A DNA stretch of 40,803 nucleotides from Bacteroidota bacterium (lineage in GTDB: Bacteria; Bacteroidota; Bacteroidia; CAILMK01; JAAYUY01), in assembly GCA_018698135.1 (NCBI GenBank), contig JABINZ010000246.1, positions 1 through 40,803 on the forward strand, read 5' to 3'. Made by a program: the position numbers and the translations under genes. The notes below the pieces were generated by a model. The model was not told where the DNA came from and did not search any database. It saw only the letters and a program-made list of their open reading frames with translations. Shown piece after piece: positions 17,460-25,203 of this stretch (its first letter is position 1; each line of letters begins with the position of its first letter).

Positions 17460-18258
17460 GAATATATTTATTTAAACTATTTTGTGCATTATTAACGATA
17501 TTCTTTGCTTGCGATGCATTACTACTACTTTCAAAACTCTCTTGGTTATTTCTGAAATAGGTAATTACCTCTTCAAAGCGTTCTTGTTTTTTTGATTCAA
17601 CACTATTGTTGGCTAACTTATAATAAGAGTCTAACACCTTAAATTCCAAATCAGGCCTTTCTTCGGCAAATGGATATTTTTCTATTACATCCGTTAAGGT
17701 CCAAATTGCCGCTTTATAGTCTTGTAATTGATAATATAATTGGGCTGTATAAACAGCTTTGTCTTCCAGTTTCTGATTTAGCTCATCAATGTAGCCATTG
17801 CATTCTTCAATCCGTTCGCTTTGTGTGTATTTATTGATATACAACTGAATGGCTTCAATGGCAATGGAGGTTCCACTTTGATCTAAATAAATAGGTGGAG
17901 ATTCCAGATAATTGCAATAAGCATAGTTAAACAGACTTTGTTCAGCATACTTACCATAAGGATAGGTGTCGTACAAGCCTTTAAAGCGATGTGCTGCCAC
18001 AATATTGTTTCCCATAGCAAACTGACAGTAAGCGTACATATAATTGACTAATTCAGCCTCTGTGGAGGTTCTGTAAAAGGGAAGAATGTCTTCTAAAAGC
18101 AAAACTGCTTTTGAATACTCTTCCTGATTAAAAAGATCCTTTGCCATTTGATATTTCAAGGCAAAGTCTTCACTTTTCAGTGTCTTCTGATATTCAGTAC
18201 ATGAAAACAGCATAGACGACAAAAGCAGAACAAGGATATTTACTCGTATAAGTCTCAT
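17446..18258 (-). CDS. bamD: Outer-membrane assembly lipoprotein BamD
   Basis: BamD is the essential lipoprotein partner of BamA in folding outer-membrane barrels. The sequence has a lipoprotein signal peptide ending in SMLFSC (lipidated C20), followed by TPR-like helical repeats, for example a YxxAxxLFNQEEYSKAVLLLEDILPFY unit and KGLYDTYPYGKYAEQSLF. The total of 270 residues fits the family. The open frame extends to a TTG at 18273, but that codon lies inside a TATCTTTG -7 box (18271-18278), so the ATG at 18258 is the start. The leader would be only a few bases. It heads the operon bamD-rpoZ-coaC-coaB. Confidence 0.92.
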   Translation of the reverse strand: MRLIRVNILVLLLSSMLFSCTEYQKTLKSEDFALKYQMAKDLFNQEEYSKAVLLLEDILPFYRTSTEAELVNYMYAYCQFAMGNNIVAAHRFKGLYDTYPYGKYAEQSLFNYAYCNYLESPPIYLDQSGTSIAIEAIQLYINKYTQSERIEECNGYIDELNQKLEDKAVYTAQLYYQLQDYKAAIWTLTDVIEKYPFAEERPDLEFKVLDSYYKLANNSVESKKQERFEEVITYFRNNQESFESSSNASQAKNIVNNAQNSLNKYIHEKK

Positions 18259-18270
18259 AATTTCAAACCG

Positions 18271-18278
18271 CAAAGATA
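18271..18278 (-). promoter_or_regulatory. Candidate -7 box of the bamD-rpoZ-coaC-coaB operon
   Basis: Minus-strand TATCTTTG matches TAnnTTTG. It overlaps the alternative TTG start of bamD and so rules that start out. Transcription would begin about 5 bases before the ATG at 18258. Confidence 0.55.
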
Positions 18279-18725
18279 TGTTATTGAATTTAATATAATT
18301 AAGAATCTAACAACTTATTAACAATTCTGGAAGGTTTTATTCTTTTTCTGAGGTGATTTTAACTGTGCAAAAATTGAACCCAAAAATACTACTTGTAGTG
18401 AGGAAAACATATATTACCAGAGTTCGGGATACTAAATACTTACAGAAAGCAAAGAGAGGATAAGGATAGAAGCCTATTGTTCCTTTTCTGCAATTTATAA
18501 AAAAGTGCGAAAACGTCATAATTTCGCCCTAAGCTTGAGGAATTATGACATTTTCTGCTTTAACACCCTTTAGGGCTTGGGCAATTAAAGCAGAATATAT
18601 TAATTCAACAATTGCTGAACAGATACAGCTAATTATCAAAGCAACCTTCCTATGCTCTATCATGAATGTTTTATGATTTTGATTTTCACTACAATGATTA
18701 TGGCTGTGAATTGTATTTTTGTCCT
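18279..18725. other. Gene-free gap with two consecutive hairpins
   Basis: This divergent gap between bamD and the YigZ-family gene holds no credible coding frame. Two perfect inverted repeats lie back to back: gtcataatt at 18515-18523 with aattatgac at 18541-18549 (17-base loop), and ttctgctttaa at 18553-18563 with ttaaagcagaa at 18585-18595 (21-base loop). Neither is followed by a T-run on either strand, so they are not standard terminators. A small RNA or a palindromic repeat family is possible. Confidence 0.5.
18714..18721 (+). promoter_or_regulatory. Candidate -7 box before the YigZ-family gene
   Basis: TATTTTTG matches TAnnTTTG and ends 4 bases before the ATG at 18726. If used, the transcript would start at or just inside that ATG (leaderless), or translation might start at the ATG at 18744. 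Confidence 0.35.
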
Positions 18726-19325
18726 ATGTCCAGATACAAGACAATGGCCAAATTGAGCAGTGGAGAATTCAAGGATAGAGGAAGCAAATTCATTGGATAT
18801 GCAAAAGCTTGTTATTCGGAAGAGGATGCCAAACTGCTTATTGCTGATTTGTGGAAAGATAATCACAAAGCTTGTCATGTTTGTTATGCCTATAAAATTG
18901 GACTTGACAATCCTATAATCCGCATTAATGATGATGGAGAACCTTCAAACACCGGTGGTCAACCCATTATGAACTACATTAATAAATATGAGTTGGATAA
19001 TATTGTTATAGCAGTGGTTCGCTATTTTGGAGGAACTTTACTAGGCAAGGGAGGATTGATTAACGCCTATGGAAATGCAGCTGATTTTGCTATACAGAAT
19101 GGAAAAATAAGCAATCGATCAGAAAAGATTATTTTGAACCTGAGCCTTCCTTTCGATAATTACGCTTTGGTTGTTGACTCTTTGAAGAAAATGAATGTAA
19201 CGTTTTTAGGTGAGGATTTTGATACAAATTGCCATTTTGAAATTCAGATTGAGAAAGAACATTTGGAACAACTGGAAGAAAAACTTAGTGAATTTAAAAT
19301 TGATTCCTTGAAGCTAAAATCCTGA
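18726..19325 (+). CDS. YigZ/IMPACT-family protein (UPF0029)
   Basis: This 199-residue member of the UPF0029/IMPACT family is related to E. coli YigZ and eukaryotic IMPACT, which affects Gcn2 signalling. The bacterial role is uncertain and may involve ribosome or tRNA binding. The signature is clear: RINDDGEPSNTGGQPIMNYI and VRYFGGTLLGKGGLINAYGNAA. A smaller C-terminal domain (about 130-199) matches the DUF1949 position. The frame is open from 18666, but the family normally starts just before the YKTxxxxSxGxxKxxGSKF segment, which fits the ATG at 18726. It stands alone, divergent from the bamD operon. Confidence 0.88.
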   Translation: MSRYKTMAKLSSGEFKDRGSKFIGYAKACYSEEDAKLLIADLWKDNHKACHVCYAYKIGLDNPIIRINDDGEPSNTGGQPIMNYINKYELDNIVIAVVRYFGGTLLGKGGLINAYGNAADFAIQNGKISNRSEKIILNLSLPFDNYALVVDSLKKMNVTFLGEDFDTNCHFEIQIEKEHLEQLEEKLSEFKIDSLKLKS

Positions 19326-19470
19326 TCAGTTGGAGTTCATAATCCGACTTAAGCAAAGTTTGCTACATCAAAACAGAAGCTGAAGAGTCTAAAGGCATGC
19401 TAAAACTAAACAACATAAAGTCATTATATATCAACAATATACGCATTCAATCAATCTCGTATTCCTATGA

Positions 19471-20574
19471 TTAAATACTTCCTCCATCCTTAAAAAAGAA
19501 ATACTCTATTTTTTTCTTAAACACTATTTTTTCATCCCGATATACTTGAATTTCAGTGTATAAATTGTTGTCATCAAATATGTACTTATACTGAGTTGCC
19601 AGTTTTTTCTTCTCGCCTTTGTATGTATAATATTTGTAATCTGTTCTATTTCCATTTTCATCATAACTGTTCAAACGAATAGATTTTAACCGGCCCTTCT
19701 TGTAGCTATAATAAGAAATGTATAAGGGTTGATCAGGCTGATAGTTGGCTTTGTGCAATAAAACATCATTTTTATCATAGGACCTCGATTCAATTAAAAT
19801 CGTGTCCTGATTGAAAATGCTTACGTATTTGGTCATTTTATTTTTATCATTAACGGCCTGAAATACACGCATTAAATAGCCATTACTATCCTGACTATTT
19901 ACTATACAATATTTCGTGGTATCTTTATGTTTGGTGCTTCTTTCTCCCTCCTGGCTACATTCATAGGACCAGGTATATTTTAGTTTTCCTCGCGAATTAA
20001 ATGATTGTGCTTTTTCCCGATTCCCTTCCAAATCATAATAATACAAAGCATAAACGCTTAATTTTCCTTTTTTGAAGGTTTTTGTTTTTATTATTTTAGT
20101 GGAATCATATTCCCAGTACAAAGCATATTCAGCTTGCTCTGCATCCTTTTTAAAAATACTATAGGAGGTAGTCAATCCCAGCGAATTGAATTCACAAATT
20201 AATCGTTGAAGCTCCTGCCCTTTTTTATCGACTGCTGTTTTTGATGTTATTTTTCCTTCTTCATTATAAACATACATCCAAACCTTAGTGATGTTTCCTT
20301 TATGATAAAAAGTTTCCATAATCAGCTTGCCTTCCTGATTATAAATCTCTTCTAAGGTTTGAAACTTCCTCTCTTTTCCATTGTTTTTTTCCTTGATTTC
20401 AAACTGACTAACTAGCTGAACGCCCATTTCTTTGGCTACATTCTGCTTGGTTGAAGGATAAGCTTGTATGCTAATAGCCCTATAACGATAATCATTTGAT
20501 TCATTTCTAAACTGACTAAAAGAGCTGCTTGAAATTAATATTGATATGAGGATGAGTACTGTTATTTTTTTCAT
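19471..20574 (-). CDS. Secreted protein with YD/MORN-like repeats, unknown function
   Basis: This 367-residue protein starts with a signal peptide (MKKITVLILISILISSSSFSQ). The ATG at 20574 is preferred over one seven codons upstream because it begins the signal peptide. The mature part is built of short repeats around Tyr, Gly and Lys, such as YNEEGKITSKT, YDLEGNREKAQSFNSRGKLKYTW and YDENGNRTDYKYYTYKGEKKK. These resemble the YD/wrap-text repeats of YwqK-like and Rhs-like proteins. No enzyme motif or C-terminal sorting signal is visible. It probably acts in the periplasm or on the outer surface. It is separated by about 250 bases from the upstream T9SS-cargo gene. Confidence 0.6.
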   Translation of the reverse strand: MKKITVLILISILISSSSFSQFRNESNDYRYRAISIQAYPSTKQNVAKEMGVQLVSQFEIKEKNNGKERKFQTLEEIYNQEGKLIMETFYHKGNITKVWMYVYNEEGKITSKTAVDKKGQELQRLICEFNSLGLTTSYSIFKKDAEQAEYALYWEYDSTKIIKTKTFKKGKLSVYALYYYDLEGNREKAQSFNSRGKLKYTWSYECSQEGERSTKHKDTTKYCIVNSQDSNGYLMRVFQAVNDKNKMTKYVSIFNQDTILIESRSYDKNDVLLHKANYQPDQPLYISYYSYKKGRLKSIRLNSYDENGNRTDYKYYTYKGEKKKLATQYKYIFDDNNLYTEIQVYRDEKIVFKKKIEYFFFKDGGSI

Positions 20575-20821
20575 TGGACTTGCATTTGTTGGCATTTACT
20601 GAAACGAAATTTCGGGAATTTTATTTTCGTAAAATCATTAATTGAAAATTCAAGCAGTTTCAATCTATATGCTGGGAAAGAGAATTGAGGTTACAAACTG
20701 TTTAATAATGAACTCATAAAATGCATGATGAGTCACTTACTTGGCTGTTCAATGATTTTGCATGCAAATTACAAACTGCTATTTCAAATTTTAATCATAT
20801 CTGCAAAAATGCAAAATTGCT

Positions 20822-22615
20822 TTACTTCACAAACACCTTTGTCGAAGAATTCACTTCATCACCAAGGATGGAAATAATATAGTAACCCTTAGCATAATTC
20901 AGTTCAAGCGTTTCGAAATGGCTATTTGTTATTAATTTACTTTGAAGTTCTTTCCCTAACAAATCTTGAACACGCAATGTTCCAGAAAAATCAGAGCGGG
21001 ATTCTACAAATAATGTTTTCCCTTGTATGGTAATAATAGGTTCTTTTCCATCTTCTCCCGACAGATTTTCTTCAATATCAATAGTTTGAGGTTTAAACTT
21101 AATCACAAAGCGTTCATCTGTTACACCCTTATCCAATGTGAACTCATAAGTGTCTGTATTTCTCAAATCTGTGAGTTTAGCAACTGCTTTATCTTCCAAA
21201 TAGATTTCAGTGGTGACATCAAAATTTTCAATCAATTCTACTTTGAACTGGTATTTACCACTAATTCCAACATCTAAGCCAACAGGAATAATTTCTTCTA
21301 AAGTAAGTGGTGGCAATGCCTGAATGACCAAGTTTCTGTCATAACCAGGAATCATGGAGTAAAATGATAAATCAGGATTTCCTTGTAGTTTATGTCCATC
21401 ATACAGGTTATCGACCCCGTAAGTTGCTTCATTAAGGAAACCAATGAGTATTTCATTGAAATCGCCATTCGGATTGGTGACACTTATTTTCAAACGTTGC
21501 ACATTTTCAATGGGAGGAATGAAAAACTGCGTATTGTTTTTCTCACGCATGGCATTGTTGAAGGTAATTGTATTGCTTGTTTTTGTTTTGCTTTGCACAA
21601 AAAAGGCTTGTCCTGTGCCTATATAGCCATTAGGCACTTTTCCTCCATTGAAAGTATAACCTGTTCCATTCCAGCTGGCATAATCGTTCGCATTGAAATT
21701 AGCTGATTCATCCCAGAAATACAGTGTTCCATAAATGCTGGGAGTTGTAGCGGGTGCATTTGCTGTCAGAAAATCATCAGCATTTAATGCGCTTGGATAT
21801 GGATTACCTACCAGGTTCCATTCCTGATCTGTACTTGAAATCGAGGGTGTAATTGTACCATAACTCAAAGCACCCTCACTGTAAATAGTATTGCTATCCG
21901 TGTAAGCAACTGTGTATCCAGTAGTGGCAACTAAAGATGTTCCTGCAAATACTCTTATCCAACTTTGTGACGACACATCAAACCTATACACATTATAATT
22001 TCCTTTATTGGAATTGATCAGCTGGGCTCCTGTAGCATCACTAACCGAGGGTGAAAAATAATGTATTTCTCCTCCACTTTGTCCGGTAACATAACGCCCA
22101 ACCTGTGCTCGTCCGCTTGATTGAGTAATTGTGCCATTGTCGAGAAAACTCCCTGTTCCTGTTGAGCTGGAGTTTATCCTTAGATAACCTATGTTGGTAA
22201 AATCTCCACCAAGTGTTACGCTTTGGTCATCATCAATAACAAGCTGAGCACCCGAATTGATTTTCAGTTTTTCAATGCTATAATCATCAGTAGCTGAACC
22301 ACTCAAGTTTTGTTCTGCAGTTCCATTGATTTCAATGGTTCCATCCGTATTCTGATTAATCAGAACATCAGCTGAAGAGTTATTATTGATCCAATCACCC
22401 TCTAGCTTGATTGTACCATCCAAATCAATTTTGGCTTCCGAGCTGCTAGCATTGGCAGCTGTTAAATCTCCATTTTGCCCACCAGCAATATGTACAATGG
22501 CATCAGTGGTGATAATGATTTTTGCTCCATTTATTCGCAAGCCTGTTTGCCCTATTGAGACATAAGATAAAAAGACAAAAGACAAAAGGCAGAATGTTAG
22601 TTTTATGGTTCTCAT
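20822..22615 (-). CDS. Secreted surface protein with T9SS-type C-terminal sorting domain
   Basis: The protein is about 597 residues from the ATG at 22615, which starts the signal peptide (MRTIKLTFCLLSFVFLSYVSIGQ); the frame extends 18 codons further up without a signal-like start. The N-terminal half is Asn/Ser/Thr/Gly-rich, with beta-type segments such as IKLEGDWINNNSSADVLINQ and a WNLVGNPYPSALNADDF segment common in Bacteroidetes cargo proteins. The last 70 residues (GKTLFVESRSDFSGTLRVQD through GYYIISILGDEVNSSTKVFVK) have the shape of the Por-secretion-system (type A) C-terminal domain. It should therefore be exported through the outer membrane and attached at the surface. It lies downstream of the S74 array in the same direction. 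Confidence 0.8.
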   Translation of the reverse strand: MRTIKLTFCLLSFVFLSYVSIGQTGLRINGAKIIITTDAIVHIAGGQNGDLTAANASSSEAKIDLDGTIKLEGDWINNNSSADVLINQNTDGTIEINGTAEQNLSGSATDDYSIEKLKINSGAQLVIDDDQSVTLGGDFTNIGYLRINSSSTGTGSFLDNGTITQSSGRAQVGRYVTGQSGGEIHYFSPSVSDATGAQLINSNKGNYNVYRFDVSSQSWIRVFAGTSLVATTGYTVAYTDSNTIYSEGALSYGTITPSISSTDQEWNLVGNPYPSALNADDFLTANAPATTPSIYGTLYFWDESANFNANDYASWNGTGYTFNGGKVPNGYIGTGQAFFVQSKTKTSNTITFNNAMREKNNTQFFIPPIENVQRLKISVTNPNGDFNEILIGFLNEATYGVDNLYDGHKLQGNPDLSFYSMIPGYDRNLVIQALPPLTLEEIIPVGLDVGISGKYQFKVELIENFDVTTEIYLEDKAVAKLTDLRNTDTYEFTLDKGVTDERFVIKFKPQTIDIEENLSGEDGKEPIITIQGKTLFVESRSDFSGTLRVQDLLGKELQSKLITNSHFETLELNYAKGYYIISILGDEVNSSTKVFVK

Positions 22616-22719
22616 AATCTTCTTTTTATACATCATTGTGGAAAGTGTTAACGAAGAATCAATCGCCATTTATGATGGGATCTCTTCTGCTGATAAATCG
22701 GGACCGCAATGACGGTTTA
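22616..22719. repeat. Degenerate palindromic intergenic repeat
   Basis: The gap between two large genes carries a degenerate version of the element at 28602-28676. Shared pieces in order are an atyattg-g-rag-gttarcgaag segment, a caatc, an atgggatc and a closing g-gatgacg/gcaatgacg. The outer ends are imperfect inverted repeats. This looks like a REP-type palindromic element of the kind scattered between genes. Confidence 0.5.
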
Positions 22720-25131
22720 TTATTTATTTTCCAATTCTTCAATTCTTGCTAATAATTCTTCAATAATTACTTGCTGCTCCTGAACTGCTTTCACCAAGGG
22801 CACCACAAACTCAGCGTAACTTAAACTGTAAAGTGTTTTGTCGTTAGTTGGTATTTTTACTCCACTGAAGTCATACCCTACTTCCCTAGCAGTTTGTTCC
22901 ACTTCCTGAGCAAGAAAACCACTGAATTTAATCTCTTCAACAGCATATTTTTCAACATAGTCACTTGAGTCAACAATGCCCATTAATTCATCACTTTTAT
23001 CCTTATCAAGGTTATATGTTACAGGGCGCAGCTTCATAATGAAATCCAATCCAGCTACATCTTCTTTAATGTTGTTTTTAATGCGTCCATCTGACATGGT
23101 TGACCAGCTAACCTGACCTCCTATCCATGATTGTGAGGTGTTTCCAATGCAAACATGATTGGTCGTGGCAGTAGCTGCATTATAGCCAAGCAGAATTGTA
23201 TTGTTCAATGCTGAATATGCTGTTAAAGGACCTGCTCCATAGCCAATTGCCGTATTGTTATTTCCTGTGATATTGACTGTTAATGCATTCGAGCCACAAG
23301 AGGTGTTGTAGTCTCCTGTAGTAGTATTAAGCAGGGAGCTGTATCCCATTGCAGTGTTATAAAAACCACTTGTATTTTGCCTGCTTGCATTAACTCCTAA
23401 GGCTGAGTTATAATAACCAGTTGTATTAGAATATAAAGCTGCTCCACCACTTGCCGAGTTTGAATAACCAGTTGTATTTGAAAACATTGTTTGTGAACCA
23501 ACAGCTGTATTGTAGGTGCTAGTTGTGTTAGAATACAAAGCATTGAAACCAACAGCTGTATTATTATTACCTGTTGTATTTAAGTAAAGTGCACCATGTC
23601 CGTTTGCGGCATTCTGAAATCCTGTTGTGTTTGTATATAAAGCCCAGCTTCCGATTGCTGAATTTATATAGCCTGTTGTGTTGTTTTCAAGAGAGAAATA
23701 TCCGACACCTGTATTGTAATACCCACTTGTATTATCTTTTAAAGAGCTGTAACCGATTCCACTATTTCGATAACCGCTTGTATTGGCATTAAGGGCAGAA
23801 TACCCAATAGCAACGTTCAAATTGTCACTTAAATCATCATTAGCACCAGCCGATTCTCCAATAAAAACCGAATACCCAGTACTTAGTACTTCTAATCTTG
23901 AACCAGTCATTTTCCACTTTTCTGTTCCTCCTAAATCAAAACGTATCATATCTTCATCGGCAGCTTCTTCTACTTGAATCTTGGTATCGTTATCAGCATC
24001 TATTATTTGATCCAAATTGATAGCTCCTATTGAATTATCAACATACGTTTTTACTGCATTCTCAGTAGGTAATGCAAAGTCACTAGTTCCTGTTAAGGTT
24101 ACATCAGTTGAAAACTCATTAATGGAAGCACCAGTAGTTGACATTTGCAATGAACCATAAATTCTAACTAAACTCTGATCGAAATCTCCATATATAAGAG
24201 GATTGCTCGAACTTGAATTTTCTATATAGAGTTTATTGTTTCCGGTTTCGTTGTAGCCTGCCTGGTATCCTAAAAATATATTGCCTGATTTATTGTGTAT
24301 TGAAGTGCCTAGGCCAGCCTTATATCCAATAATTGTATTATAGTTTCCTTCTTCGTTATTGCCATTTGCCTTTACACCTAAACTAACATTTCCAGTTCCA
24401 CTTGTGTTAAAGTAAAGTGCAGAAAATCCAATTGCAGTATTCTCAGACCCATTTGTATTAGAATAAAGAGCTTCTAAACCATTTGCTGTATTGTAACATC
24501 CTATTGTATTGGCATACAGTGATTTAAATCCAATTCCAACATTGTAACTGGCATTAGTTGGACTGCTTGAATATGCGCTATTGTAGCCACTTTGGTATCC
24601 TATTAAAACATTATAACCGTCTTCGTTGCCTGTTATTGAGTTTCCAGCTCCCTCTCCAATATATACACTATAATCGCTATTAGGAAATTCTAATGCATTG
24701 GTTGTTAGTAACATCCTTTCAGTACCCCCAATATCAAAGCGAATTAAATCTTCATCATTGCTTTCTTCTACTTGTATTTTGGTGTCACCATCAGCATCAG
24801 ACAAGCTAGTAATAAATGATATCCAAGCCGATCCGTTCCAATAGTAAAAACCATCAGGCGCATCTCCACCACTGTTGTAAATAATCAGACCAGTAGCTGG
24901 GCTACTTATGGGAGTTGCTGTACTGGCATCATCCAAATCAATTCGTGGTATTAGCAATCCTTTTGTTGTTGATTTTACATCTAAAATTGCCGAAGCATCT
25001 GGTGTGTAGGTTGCATCATCAGTCACCACCACATTTTGAGCAAATATTTTTGAAGTAATTAATAGTACCAATACAGTTGTCTTAATGAGTAAGCCAATGT
25101 ACTTCAGATAAATTGTGTTTCTTGTTTTCAT
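22720..25131 (-). CDS. Secreted repeat protein with Peptidase_S74 (tail-fibre chaperone) domain, paralogue A
   Basis: This 803-residue protein probably forms a trimeric surface fibre. A signal peptide (about 1-31, ending KIFAQ) is followed by the module [20 protein letters not shown], shared with two neighbouring paralogues, and a WNGSAW segment. The body consists of YadA-head-like repeats; residues 450-636 hold eleven consecutive 17-residue units of the form NTTGxxNTAxGxxALxx. A second repeat block lies at about 150-300. The C-terminal Peptidase_S74 domain begins near S680 in SDGRIK. S680 and K685 match the Ser-Lys dyad by which phage endosialidases release their intramolecular chaperone. 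The end EELLARIEELENK is a short heptad-like helix. No T9SS sorting domain is present. Confidence 0.82.
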   Translation of the reverse strand: MKTRNTIYLKYIGLLIKTTVLVLLITSKIFAQNVVVTDDATYTPDASAILDVKSTTKGLLIPRIDLDDASTATPISSPATGLIIYNSGGDAPDGFYYWNGSAWISFITSLSDADGDTKIQVEESNDEDLIRFDIGGTERMLLTTNALEFPNSDYSVYIGEGAGNSITGNEDGYNVLIGYQSGYNSAYSSSPTNASYNVGIGFKSLYANTIGCYNTANGLEALYSNTNGSENTAIGFSALYFNTSGTGNVSLGVKANGNNEEGNYNTIIGYKAGLGTSIHNKSGNIFLGYQAGYNETGNNKLYIENSSSSNPLIYGDFDQSLVRIYGSLQMSTTGASINEFSTDVTLTGTSDFALPTENAVKTYVDNSIGAINLDQIIDADNDTKIQVEEAADEDMIRFDLGGTEKWKMTGSRLEVLSTGYSVFIGESAGANDDLSDNLNVAIGYSALNANTSGYRNSGIGYSSLKDNTSGYYNTGVGYFSLENNTTGYINSAIGSWALYTNTTGFQNAANGHGALYLNTTGNNNTAVGFNALYSNTTSTYNTAVGSQTMFSNTTGYSNSASGGAALYSNTTGYYNSALGVNASRQNTSGFYNTAMGYSSLLNTTTGDYNTSCGSNALTVNITGNNNTAIGYGAGPLTAYSALNNTILLGYNAATATTNHVCIGNTSQSWIGGQVSWSTMSDGRIKNNIKEDVAGLDFIMKLRPVTYNLDKDKSDELMGIVDSSDYVEKYAVEEIKFSGFLAQEVEQTAREVGYDFSGVKIPTNDKTLYSLSYAEFVVPLVKAVQEQQVIIEELLARIEELENK
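23224..23784 (-). repeat. Eleven tandem 51-bp coding repeats (17-residue units)
   Basis: Within paralogue A, eleven units of exactly 17 residues follow each other without insertion or deletion (start NTSGYRNSGIGYSSLKD, last [17 protein letters not shown]). The core N-(T/S)-A-x-G-x-x-(A/S)-L recalls YadA-head left-handed beta-roll repeats, but the period is longer than the 14-15 residues usual there. Confidence 0.85.
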
Positions 25132-25157
25132 GCCTCTGTTTTAATTAACATGTATTT

Positions 25158-25179
25158 GGTCTTCGACTACGCTCAGACC
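25158..25179. repeat. Short palindromic REP-like element
   Basis: A 22-bp sequence has ggtct and agacc ends around a cgactacgctc core, in the 72-bp gap between paralogues A and B. Motifs of the form cttcgactacgctcag are common intergenic palindromes in Bacteroidetes genomes. Confidence 0.45.
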
Positions 25180-25203
25180 AGCATTCGTTTTTTAAACGAT
25201 GAT

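Noticed and set aside
18337-18519. 60-residue open frame downstream of the bamD promoter
   Set aside because: No family resemblance, and it runs into the first hairpin; judged random.
18515-18595. Possible integron attC site
   Set aside because: The arms lack the RYYYAAC and GTTRRRY core boxes, and no integrase or cassette array is nearby.
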